Shown here one piece after another: positions 1 through 8,098 of a stretch of 64,000 nucleotides of DNA. Origin of the DNA: Methylocystis parvus OBBP (GTDB lineage: Bacteria; Pseudomonadota; Alphaproteobacteria; Rhizobiales; Beijerinckiaceae); the NCBI RefSeq assembly GCF_027571405.1, contig NZ_CP092968.1, positions 2,564,001-2,628,000 of the forward strand, written 5' to 3'. The first letter of the stretch is position 1. The number at the start of each line of letters is the position of its first letter. The notes under the pieces are model-generated. The model was not told where the DNA came from. It was given only the letters and a program-made list of their open reading frames with translations, and searched no databases. The position numbers were made by a program, and so were the translations under genes.

Positions 1-1013
1 CAGACGGTGATCGTCGCCGTCACATAGGCTTCACCGATCAAATCGGAGCCTAAGTCCTGCAGCGCGGCGTCGGCGTCGAGCGCCTTGTTGTGGGCGTCGG
101 TGTCGAGAAGGACGGACGACTCATTGGTCATCACCTCCTTCAGGATCACCAGGATGGATTTTCGCTTGGCGAACCATTGCCGGCGGATGCGGGTGACGAT
201 TTTGGTGGCGTCGGTCTTGTCGAGGGTGATCGCCCTTGTCGACCAGCGATAGGGGAAGGCGAGGCGGTTGAGCTCGTCGAGGATTCCGGGATGGGTCGCC
301 GACGGAAAGCCCATGACGGTGAGGATGCGCAGATGCTTGCCTCCGAGCCGGGGCTCGAGGCCGCCGGTCAGCGGCTCGTCGGCGAGAATCGCGTCGAGAT
401 GCATGGGCGTATCGGGAACGCGGACCTTGTGGCGTTTGGTCGAGACGCAGGAGTGGAGATAGGTCAGCGTCTCGCTGTCCGAGAGCCATTCGGCCTCCGG
501 CGCGAAGCCGTCGATCAGCTGCAGCAGCCGGTCTGTCCTGTCGATGAAGCCCAAGATAACGGCGCCCGGCGCGCCTTCGGCAGAGCGGCCCTCATAGAGC
601 CAGCTCTCGGCGCTCGCCGCCTCGTCTTCGGGCGGCAGATAGACGAGCGTGAGAAAATGACCGCTCTCGAAATGCGCCCCTTCCTCTTCGAATTGGGCGC
701 GGCGCTCTTCGTCGATGAGCGCTGACACCGGATCGGGAAAGGAACTCGCCGGATAATCCTGCGCCGGATTGCGCTGCGCCTCGAAGAAGATTGCCCAGCC
801 GGACCCCAGGCGCCGCAGGGCATTGTTGAGCCGCGCCGTGACGCCGACGAGTTCGGCTTGGGTGGCGCTTTCGAGATCGGGACCGCGAAAGCGCGCGGTG
901 CGCTGCAACGAGCCGTCCTTATTGAGGACGACGCCGGGCGCGATGAGCGCCGCCCAGGGCAGGAAGTCGGCAAGGCTTTGCGGCTTCCTCCGATACTCGG
1001 CGAGGTTCAGCAT
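1..1013 (-). CDS. trbE: Conjugal transfer ATPase TrbE (VirB4-like), partial
   Basis: The window edge cuts this gene: only the first 337 codons are present and the Walker motifs lie outside. The protein starts MLNLAEYRRKPQSLADFLPW and continues with features of the TrbE N-terminal domain (an early APGVVLNKDGS stretch, then ARFRGPDLES). Known role of the family: the large cytoplasmic ATPase that energises assembly of the conjugative pilus and the secretion channel. It starts 12 bp after the trbD stop and is the last visible gene of a trbBCDE series, which is the normal Trb order. The start is the first ATG after a purine-rich stretch. Identity is confident because of both sequence and order. 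Confidence 0.9.
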   Translation of the reverse strand, partial: MLNLAEYRRKPQSLADFLPWAALIAPGVVLNKDGSLQRTARFRGPDLESATQAELVGVTARLNNALRRLGSGWAIFFEAQRNPAQDYPASSFPDPVSALIDEERRAQFEEEGAHFESGHFLTLVYLPPEDEAASAESWLYEGRSAEGAPGAVILGFIDRTDRLLQLIDGFAPEAEWLSDSETLTYLHSCVSTKRHKVRVPDTPMHLDAILADEPLTGGLEPRLGGKHLRILTVMGFPSATHPGILDELNRLAFPYRWSTRAITLDKTDATKIVTRIRRQWFAKRKSILVILKEVMTNESSVLLDTDAHNKALDADAALQDLGSDLIGEAYVTATITV

Positions 1014-1025
1014 GCTCGCTTCTCC

Positions 1026-1310
1026 TCACACCCCGAAATGCGTCGGGTAGCGCAGATGCCGACGGACGACTTCGACGAAGTCCGGATCGCGCTTGGCCGC
1101 CCAGACCGCCGCGAATTGCGCGACGACCCAGAAGGCGAGCCCGGCCAGCCAAAGCCGCAGACCGAGGCCGAGCGCCGCGGCGAGCGTGCCATTCAGGATG
1201 GCGATCGACCGCGGCGCGCCGCCAAGGAAGATCGGCTCGGTGAGCGCGCGGCGAACGGGAACGCGAAAGCCTGAGATGGGGCCTCCGACGGGAAAAGAGC
1301 CGTTCTCCAT
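1026..1310 (-). CDS. trbD: Conjugal transfer protein TrbD (VirB3-like)
   Basis: A 94-residue inner-membrane protein with the usual TrbD length. The N-terminal part reads GFRVPVRRALTEPIFLGGAPR, typical of TrbD/VirB3, followed by one hydrophobic hairpin (about residues 35-70) and a C-terminal basic tail ending HLRYPTHFGV. VirB3-type proteins associate with the VirB4 ATPase, and here trbE follows after 12 bp. The start codon overlaps the trbC stop as TGATG, so the two are probably translationally coupled. Confidence 0.9.
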   Translation of the reverse strand: MENGSFPVGGPISGFRVPVRRALTEPIFLGGAPRSIAILNGTLAAALGLGLRLWLAGLAFWVVAQFAAVWAAKRDPDFVEVVRRHLRYPTHFGV

Positions 1311-1648
1311 CAGATCAGCGCTCCGCCGCCGAAGGAAAAGAAGGACAAAAAGAAGCTAGAGGCGGCGAACGCGATCGAGAGGCCGAAGACGATCTGCACG
1401 AGCCGCCGGAAGCCACCCGAGGTGTCGCCGAAGGCGAGCGTAAGGCCCGTCGTGATGATGATGATCACCGCGATGATCTTGGCGACGGGCCCTTCGATCG
1501 ATTGCAGGATCTGCTGGAGCGGCTGCTCCCAGGGCATGTTGGAGCCGGCGGCGAGGGCAGGCGTCGAAAGCGCGGCGGCCGAGATCAGGAAGGCAAGATC
1601 AAAACTAATGCGAGCGCGCAATCGATTGCGGATCGGAAACCTATTCAT
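1310..1648 (-). CDS. trbC: Conjugal transfer pilin TrbC (VirB2-like)
   Basis: A 112-residue prepilin. The ATG at 1648 is chosen over an upstream TTG because GGAGACACCC precedes it. Residues 1-33 form a long basic signal peptide ending in a leader-peptidase-like ALSTPALA site. Two hydrophobic segments follow (about 55-75 and 85-105), as in VirB2/TrbC pilins. The family is the major subunit of the conjugative pilus. It overlaps the end of trbB and the start of trbD, so the genes form one tightly packed operon. Confidence 0.88.
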   Translation of the reverse strand: MNRFPIRNRLRARISFDLAFLISAAALSTPALAAGSNMPWEQPLQQILQSIEGPVAKIIAVIIIITTGLTLAFGDTSGGFRRLVQIVFGLSIAFAASSFFLSFFSFGGGALI

Positions 1649-2627
1649 GGGTGTCTCCAAAGGTGACGGAGGTGAGGTCGGCGAGCCCGTAGTCGCCGTA
1701 TGAATCGAGGCCCTGGACGGCGGCGAGCTCGATCAGCCGCCGCTCATTCCCGCGGCCAGCCAGAACCGCGATGATCTGGATGGTCTCCGCGATCAGCGCC
1801 CGCGGGACGGTGACAACGGCTTCCTGGATGAGCTGTTCGAGACGGCGGAGCGCCCCAAGCGCCGACCCAGCGTGAATGGTGCCGACGCCGCCCGGATGTC
1901 CCGTGCCCCAGGCTTTGAGCAAATCGAGCGCTTCGGCGCCGCGCACTTCGCCGATGGGGATGCGATCGGGTCGAAGTCGGAGCGACGAACGAACCAAATC
2001 CGAGAGGGAGGCGACGCCGTCTTTCGTGCGCAGCGAGACAAGATTCGGCGCGGCGCATTGCAGTTCGCGCGTGTCTTCGATCAGCACGATGCGGTCGGAG
2101 CTCTTGGCGATCTCGGCGAGCAGGGCGTTGGCGAGCGTCGTCTTGCCGGTGGATGTGCCGCCGGCGACGAGGATATTTTTGCGCTCAGCAGCGGCGGCGC
2201 GGAGGATAACCGCCTGATCTCTCGTCAGGACGCCGGTTGCGACGTAATCGTCGAGCGAGAACACCGCGACGGCTGGCTTGCGGATCGCGAAGGCCGGCGC
2301 ATAAACGACCGGCGGCAGGACCCCTTCGAAACGCTCGCCTGTTTCCGGCAACTCCGCCGAGACGCGTGGCGCTCCGGCATGCACTTCGGCACCGACATGA
2401 TGCGCGACGAGCCTGATGATCCGTTCGCCATCCTCAGCCGACAGTCGCGCGCCAGTATCCTCGAGCCCGGTCGTCAAGCGATCGAGCCAGAGCCGTCCGT
2501 CGGGATTGAGCATGATCTCGACGACGCTTGCATCGTCGAGCCATCCTGCGATCTCTGCGCCGAGCGCTGTGCGCAACATGCGGGCGCCGCGGGAGAGCGC
2601 TACAGCGTTGTCGTTTTGAGAGCGCAC
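1641..2627 (-). CDS. trbB: Conjugal transfer ATPase TrbB (VirB11-like)
   Basis: A 328-residue secretion ATPase of the VirB11/TrbB family. Walker A is GGTSTGKTTLA (about residues 156-166). It is followed by the Asp box (VLIEDTREL), a Walker B-like region (RPDRIPIGEVRGAEALDLL) and the His box (GHPGGVGTIHAGS). These hexameric ATPases work on the inner face of the membrane in pilus assembly and DNA transfer. The start is GTG after a GGGGACGGA stretch. It is the first gene of the trb series in this window. The 350 bp upstream carries no gene, which suggests a separate promoter. Confidence 0.92.
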   Translation of the reverse strand: MRSQNDNAVALSRGARMLRTALGAEIAGWLDDASVVEIMLNPDGRLWLDRLTTGLEDTGARLSAEDGERIIRLVAHHVGAEVHAGAPRVSAELPETGERFEGVLPPVVYAPAFAIRKPAVAVFSLDDYVATGVLTRDQAVILRAAAAERKNILVAGGTSTGKTTLANALLAEIAKSSDRIVLIEDTRELQCAAPNLVSLRTKDGVASLSDLVRSSLRLRPDRIPIGEVRGAEALDLLKAWGTGHPGGVGTIHAGSALGALRRLEQLIQEAVVTVPRALIAETIQIIAVLAGRGNERRLIELAAVQGLDSYGDYGLADLTSVTFGDTHE

Positions 2628-2979
2628 GTCCGTCCCCGGTTTTCGCAGAACCGCGAGATGGCGGTTCGAAGCCGGGATCGATTAAGAAATGCCGGAAGGG
2701 AGGGAATGCAACAAGGGACTCAAGGGCGTAGGGCTGTGGCGTGCAATGACAGGGAAAAAGATTGGAACTTAGGCTCTGACTAAGCGTCTTGCGCGAATGT
2801 GTTCCGCCGCTCGCGCAACAACTGGATTCGGGAACCATTTCGGACGCATCCAGCGGATGCCTGCTGGTCTGCAACCGTTTAGGTCTTGGCTGAAGGCCTG
2901 AGGAATGAACGTGCTCGAGACGAAGGAGCCAGGATAGCGTGTGGATTACAGGAAAGCAGAGGGCTTAGGCGCTGGCGTT
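2628..2979. other. Gene-free stretch upstream of trbB
   Basis: No open frame with a plausible start and coding composition is visible on either strand. The stretch is locally less GC-rich than its neighbours. It should contain the trbB promoter and the 3' untranslated region of the pentapeptide-repeat gene, but no clear terminator or palindromic operator was found. Confidence 0.5.
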
Positions 2980-5298
2980 TCAACGGCCCGGCGAGAGCTG
3001 TCGCGAGATCGTAGCTTCGTTTATCGAGCGAGGCGGCAGTGCGGGTGAGAACTTTTTCAGGGCCCTCGCTCTCATTTCATTCAGTCGCACCCGGTCGGTG
3101 TCGGTCAATTCCTTGGAGACCGAGCAGCTTTTTTTTCGAAGCATTTTTCTCCCGAGAATGTTGCCTATGAGCGCGGGCGCGTTGCTGCCGGTTGCGTCAA
3201 AGTTACCACCCGAAAGTAGTCCGCGCAAAATGTAGATAGCATTTTTGTCACCCTCGCAAATGAGCTTACGCACACGTTTTGAAGCGTCTTCTGCGTAAGT
3301 CGTATCGTCGACGGCGGCCCTTTCGAGCCGAATGCGCCAAGCGGTGACCCTCTCTGGGGGAGATGCGCCCGAATCGCAGGAAGCGAGGGCTATTTTGTGC
3401 TCGTCGACGGCCGCCTTGCAGTCGAGACGGCTGATGCGTTTGAGTGCGGCGTCACGGGCTTCACCCTTCGGCAACTCCTCGATCTCCTTTCTCAAGTCGG
3501 CATAGGCGCTCGTTGTCCAAGGGGTTTCCTGAAAGTTTCTAAAAAATGATGGAGTCCAGTTTCCGCGGTCGAAGCGGATAGGCTTGGGTTCGTCGAACCT
3601 GGCCTCTCCAAAATCTGTACGCCATAGATACGCGCCCGAGAGCGATGCGCCCTGAAGTTTCGCTGACTCTAGCGACGCTCCCTGGAGTTGCGCAGACTCG
3701 AGTGACGCGCCCTGAAGTTCCGCTCGAACGAGAGATGCGCCCTTGAGCTCGGCATAGGCGAGCAGCGCTCCTTGTAAATGCACCTGGTTGAGGTCTGCGC
3801 CTGTAAGATATGTCCCAAGGAGTGATGCGCCACGGAGGTCCGCTATAGCGAGCGACGCACCTTCAAGCCTTGCAGCAGAAATGTTCGCGCCCTGAAGGTC
3901 CGTCGCGCTGAGATTTGCGCTTTGAAGATGCGCCAAATCGAGTGCCGCACCCTGCAGATGCGCCCCCCGGAGGTCGGCGTTCTGTAATTGAGCTGAACTG
4001 AGCGACGCTCCCTCAAGATGAGTCAGCATAAGTTTCGCCTTGACGAGACCTGCTTCGTTGAACCCCGCGCCCTTGAGCTGCGCGAGGCGCAGATCGATGT
4101 TGTCAAGACGCGCAAATCGAAGATCGGCCTGCTCGAGCCGGCGCTTAGACAGGTCAAAGGTATAGGGCTTCCATTTAAAATCGTCGGGACCCTTGGCGCC
4201 CAGGCCCGCGTAAATGTCGAATCGCTGCAGGCTCAGCCGGTTCATCGGCCAGCCGCCAAAGAGCGCTGGCGTCTCCGCTCCTTGCCCGTTGTCCGCGAGT
4301 GCGTCGAACTTGCCAAACACAATTTCAGTCCCCGGAAGAACCCAGGGTCTTACCAGCAGCATGAAATTGCATAGTGCCGTTTGCCTCTCGCCCGGTGATT
4401 TGCTCCCATCGCTTGGCTCTTCCTGTGCGGTCGGCTCTTCTTCCCACTCGCCTGGAAATGTCGCGACAAAAACCGAAAAGAAAACCGTCGCGGCCGTCAG
4501 CGGGACAGCAACGGCGTATCGCGCGAACCACAGAAATCTATCCCGGGCCCGACAAAGCGTGTTCTCCACCTTCGGGCCGCCGGCATCGCGGCCAGCGATA
4601 ATGAGCTTCCATAGCCACCAGATTAAGACGAGATCGAGCATGAGAACGCACCGATGCCACAAGGTGACAAGGGGCGCGTGATAAGGCAGGAATTGCAGTT
4701 GTAGCAGCAATTGCAAGAGAACCGGCCCCGCCACTAGCGTCGCCCAAGCAATGATCCAGAGCAGCAAACTGAAGCCGCCCTTCCGGATGTCGGAGGGGCC
4801 GACGAGAAACTGCGCGAAAATGTTAATCGGCAATTGCCGCCGAAGTGCATCACGGATGGCGTGATCTGCGGGCGTGTCACCGGGGACTTTAAGTCTTAAC
4901 AGATCTGCGAACGCCTTGGCCTTGCCCGCAAGCATGGCGAAATGCGCCATGACATAGCCGTGTACGATGACAAACAGAGCCGGCGCGAGCAAGAAAAAGG
5001 CTTTAAGCGGCAGCTTGATGTTGAGGAAGGGCAGCTCGACCGGGGTTTCGAGCAGCAATTCCTTATGCGTCACCGCACCGGCGGCTATGGCGATGTAAAA
5101 TAAAAGAAAGATGTAGGAGAGCCAGAGCGGCGCGCCGATCGCGGCTGCTTCCGAGACGGATTTTAGCGCGGCGTCGAGATCGTCGGCCTTCTTGGCGATG
5201 GCGGCGATTTGTTCATCCGCCGGGGAAGTCCCTTCTGTGAAAGCCCTCGCCCGGCTCAATCGCGCCTTTCGCAATTCTTCCGAAATCATGACGCCCAT
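2980..5298 (-). CDS. Pentapeptide-repeat multi-pass membrane protein
   Basis: A 772-residue protein. The N-terminal 290 residues hold about five hydrophobic segments (near 57-77, 95-120, 175-200, 220-240 and 260-285). Residues about 385-560 are an almost perfect run of pentapeptide repeats of the A(D/S)Lxx type (for example LQGASLESAQLQGASL), which fold as a right-handed beta helix. The C-terminal about 200 residues contain scattered Cys. No enzymatic motif is visible and the function is unknown. Membrane-anchored pentapeptide proteins are found among stress and defence genes, but that is only suggestive here. It lies between the CopG-like gene and trbB, apart from both by gene-free DNA, and its base use is slightly less GC-rich. 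This suggests a later insertion into the transfer region. The start could be the first Met or Met4. Confidence 0.75.
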   Translation of the reverse strand: MGVMISEELRKARLSRARAFTEGTSPADEQIAAIAKKADDLDAALKSVSEAAAIGAPLWLSYIFLLFYIAIAAGAVTHKELLLETPVELPFLNIKLPLKAFFLLAPALFVIVHGYVMAHFAMLAGKAKAFADLLRLKVPGDTPADHAIRDALRRQLPINIFAQFLVGPSDIRKGGFSLLLWIIAWATLVAGPVLLQLLLQLQFLPYHAPLVTLWHRCVLMLDLVLIWWLWKLIIAGRDAGGPKVENTLCRARDRFLWFARYAVAVPLTAATVFFSVFVATFPGEWEEEPTAQEEPSDGSKSPGERQTALCNFMLLVRPWVLPGTEIVFGKFDALADNGQGAETPALFGGWPMNRLSLQRFDIYAGLGAKGPDDFKWKPYTFDLSKRRLEQADLRFARLDNIDLRLAQLKGAGFNEAGLVKAKLMLTHLEGASLSSAQLQNADLRGAHLQGAALDLAHLQSANLSATDLQGANISAARLEGASLAIADLRGASLLGTYLTGADLNQVHLQGALLAYAELKGASLVRAELQGASLESAQLQGASLESAKLQGASLSGAYLWRTDFGEARFDEPKPIRFDRGNWTPSFFRNFQETPWTTSAYADLRKEIEELPKGEARDAALKRISRLDCKAAVDEHKIALASCDSGASPPERVTAWRIRLERAAVDDTTYAEDASKRVRKLICEGDKNAIYILRGLLSGGNFDATGSNAPALIGNILGRKMLRKKSCSVSKELTDTDRVRLNEMRARALKKFSPALPPRSINEATISRQLSPGR

Positions 5299-5504
5299 CC
5301 GCTACGGGTGCATCCTGCCTCAGGCGAGGCAGTGCGGCAAGCGTGCACGTCCTTCTGGCAACTTGCTGACGGCGAGGACGACAGCGGCTCCGGCGAACTA
5401 ATTGATTGAAAAAAGATGATCTGAGAGCGTCTTAGCGTCGGGTTCCAGCGAGCCCTAGCTGAGCCGCTTGGCATTCTTGGGGCGTCTATGTCCGGCGATC
5501 ACGT

Positions 5505-5939
5505 TCATTCGCCTGGCTGGTCGCTCGCATCCGTCTGGATCTCCTCCAATACCTCCTTCGCCATTCGCTGCCCCTTAGTCAGCCTCCGCCCTAGCGCCTC
5601 GACGAAACTTTGATATCGCTCCCGCCCCTTGGCCTGCGCCGCCGCTTGCGTCCCTTCCGGCAAAGGCGGCGTAGCGGTAAGCCAAGCTCGAATGTAAAGC
5701 GCGAGGGCCTCGACCGAGAATTCGAGATCGCGCTCCATGCGGTCGACAGAGCGAGAAAGACGATCGAGCCGTCGCGTGAGGGCAGCCTCCCAGCGATCAG
5801 CGTCGTCCGCGGTCAAAAAGGAAATGATCGCCGCCTCGGCGATCGACGATTTCGGCGCGCGCTCCTTTGCGGCGAGATTTTCCAGCCGCGCCATCATGTC
5901 GGCGTCGAGATAGACCGAGAGGCGCTGCTTAACCGACAT
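5505..5939 (-). CDS. CopG/ribbon-helix-helix family protein
   Basis: A 144-residue protein beginning MSVKQRLSVYLDADMMARL, a ribbon-helix-helix signature: a beta strand that contacts DNA followed by two helices (to about residue 45). The rest is a charged helical region that probably forms a coiled coil. It begins 9 bp after the traG stop, so it is co-transcribed with the coupling protein. Such small proteins next to traG act as transfer-region regulators or as relaxosome accessory factors; which applies here cannot be told from sequence. Confidence 0.8.
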   Translation of the reverse strand: MSVKQRLSVYLDADMMARLENLAAKERAPKSSIAEAAIISFLTADDADRWEAALTRRLDRLSRSVDRMERDLEFSVEALALYIRAWLTATPPLPEGTQAAAQAKGRERYQSFVEALGRRLTKGQRMAKEVLEEIQTDASDQPGE

Positions 5940-5948
5940 GCGGCCACC

Positions 5949-7943
5949 TCATAGAACGATGCCGTCCTCGGGATCGAGCGCCGCCTGGCGGGCGAGCGCG
6001 CGACCCTGACTGCGGAGGAGGCGGGCCTTGATCGCTTCTTCATCGTCCGGCTCGTCGGTGGCGAGAGCGTCGAGGGGCGCGGCGGGGGTTGGTTCGAGCG
6101 GCGCGACGTCCTCGTGCTCTGGAAGTTCTGGCTCGCGGCGGATGCCGCCATTTGCAGGATCTTCGTCGGATGCGGTTTCGCGCCTCGGCGGCGGCAAAGC
6201 TGACCAATCGTCCCTAATATCAGAGTCGGCGGAACTCAAAATCGATGATTCGTCGTCGACTATCGGGCGTTTCGGCGGCGGCATTATCCGCTCCTGCAGC
6301 CGGCGATCTTCATAGTAGCGCGCCTTCTTGGCGCGGATCGGCGGCAGGCCGGAGACGAGGATGATTTCGTCGGCAGTCGGCAGCTGCATGACCTCGCCCG
6401 GCGTCAGAAGCGCCCGCGCGGTTTCCTGTCGCGAGACCATCAAATGCCCGAGCCAGGGGCTCAACCGATGGCCAGCATAATTCTTCATCGCGCGCATTTC
6501 CGTCGCGGTGCCGAGAGCGTCGGAGACGCGCTTCGCCGTGCGTTCGTCATTGGTCGCGAAGGACACGCGGACATGGCAATTGTCTAGAATTGCGTTGTTG
6601 GGGCCATAGGCCTTCTCGATCTGATTGAGCGACTGGGCGATGAGGAAGCTCTTGAGACCGTAGCCGGCCATGAAGGCGAGGGCCGACTCGAAAAAGTCGA
6701 GCCTGCCCAGCGCCGGGAACTCGTCGAGCATCAGCAGCAGCCGATGGCGCCGCTGCTTGGCCTCCAGCTCTTCGGTCAGCCGCCGCCCGATCTGGTTGAG
6801 TACAATGCGCACCAGCGGCTTGGTCCGGGAGATGTCGGAGGGCGGCACCACGAGATAGAGCGTCGCCGGCTTCTCGGCCGTGACGAGGTCGGCGATGCGC
6901 CAGTCGCAGCGCCGTGTGACCCTCGCGACGACAGGGTCTCTGTAGAGGCCGAGGAAGGACATGGCGGTCGAGAGAACGCCGGAGCGCTCGTTCTCGGATT
7001 TGTTCAGGAGCTCGCGCGCGGTCGACGCCACCACGGGGTGCGGGCCAGCGTCGCCGAGGTGCCGAGTCGTCATCATGGCGCGCAGTGTCGTCTCGATTGG
7101 GCGCCTGGGATCGGACAGGAAGTTTGCGACGCCGGCGAGCGTCTTGTCGGCCTCGGCGTAGAGGACATGGAGAATTGCGCCGACGAGGAGCGAGTGGCTG
7201 GTCTTCTCCCAATGATTGCGCCGCTCGAGGGCGCCTTCGGGGTCGACGAGAATATCGGCGACATTCTGCACGTCTCGAACCTCGGCGGGGCCGCGCCGGA
7301 CTTCGAGCAAAGGGTTATAGGCGGAGGAGGCGACGTTGGTGGGATCGAAGAGCAGCACACGGCCGAAGCGCGCCCGCCAGCCGGCCGTCAGGGACCAGTT
7401 CTCGCCCTTGATGTCATGGACGATGACGGAGCCCGGCCAGGTGAGCAGCGTCGGAACGACAAGGCCGACGCCCTTGCCAGAACGAGTCGGTGCAAAGCAG
7501 AGGACGTGTTCCGGGCCGTCATGGCGCAGATAGGAGTCCAGCAATCTTCCGAGCACCACGCCGTCAGGCCCGAGCAGCCCCGCCGCATCCACTTCTTCGA
7601 TGGTGGCCCAACGCGCCGAGCCATAGGTGACGACGTTTTGCGCTTCCCGCGCCCGATGCACGGACATGGCGATGGCGGCGGCGATGGAGGCGAAGCCGCC
7701 CGAGGCGGCGATGACCGCGCCTTCGACAAAAATCTCCGGCGCATAAGCGTCGAAGTGATACCACCACCAGAAGAAGGCCGGGGGCGGATAGAGACGCCAG
7801 TCGGCGACCAACAACCAGGGCGGACCCAGCTCCGGCTGATGCGCCAGGCGCCACGCCGTCCATTGGGTCGCGCCCCATGTGGTCGCGAGCACGATGGCGC
7901 AGACGACGAGGATCTGACCCCAAAGGATGCGGGTGGCGGACAT
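5949..7943 (-). CDS. traG: Type IV coupling protein TraG (VirD4-like)
   Basis: A 664-residue coupling protein that links the relaxosome to the secretion channel. Two transmembrane segments occur near residues 8-27 and 75-100. Walker A is APTRSGKGVGLVVPT (about 155-170) and Walker B is LLLMLDEFPALG (about 405-416), followed by the conserved FLIAQSLNQIEKAYG segment. The C-terminal 120 residues are acidic and Pro-rich and probably contact substrates. Length and motifs match the VirD4/TraG family. It lies downstream of the relaxase gene, separated by 155 bp, and directly upstream of the CopG-like gene. Confidence 0.95.
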   Translation of the reverse strand: MSATRILWGQILVVCAIVLATTWGATQWTAWRLAHQPELGPPWLLVADWRLYPPPAFFWWWYHFDAYAPEIFVEGAVIAASGGFASIAAAIAMSVHRAREAQNVVTYGSARWATIEEVDAAGLLGPDGVVLGRLLDSYLRHDGPEHVLCFAPTRSGKGVGLVVPTLLTWPGSVIVHDIKGENWSLTAGWRARFGRVLLFDPTNVASSAYNPLLEVRRGPAEVRDVQNVADILVDPEGALERRNHWEKTSHSLLVGAILHVLYAEADKTLAGVANFLSDPRRPIETTLRAMMTTRHLGDAGPHPVVASTARELLNKSENERSGVLSTAMSFLGLYRDPVVARVTRRCDWRIADLVTAEKPATLYLVVPPSDISRTKPLVRIVLNQIGRRLTEELEAKQRRHRLLLMLDEFPALGRLDFFESALAFMAGYGLKSFLIAQSLNQIEKAYGPNNAILDNCHVRVSFATNDERTAKRVSDALGTATEMRAMKNYAGHRLSPWLGHLMVSRQETARALLTPGEVMQLPTADEIILVSGLPPIRAKKARYYEDRRLQERIMPPPKRPIVDDESSILSSADSDIRDDWSALPPPRRETASDEDPANGGIRREPELPEHEDVAPLEPTPAAPLDALATDEPDDEEAIKARLLRSQGRALARQAALDPEDGIVL

Positions 7944-8098
7944 GTGAGCCAGCTTGCGGGGTCCTCGCTCGCGCCCGCAAGGCGAATTGATCAGGCGTCG
8001 CAGCGTGTCGCGCTACGGCGCGCAAATACCGGGAGAGATGTGACCTCAAGGACTGGAGCGCTCGGAAATCCAGGCAGCACGCCTCAACGTTCCTCCAC

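Noticed and set aside
1872..2783. 303-codon open frame on the plus strand
   Set aside because: Lies opposite trbB, whose motifs are certain; it exists only because of high GC content.
3600..4150. Tandem DNA repeats in the pentapeptide gene
   Set aside because: The 15-bp periodicity is explained by the protein repeats and varies at silent sites.
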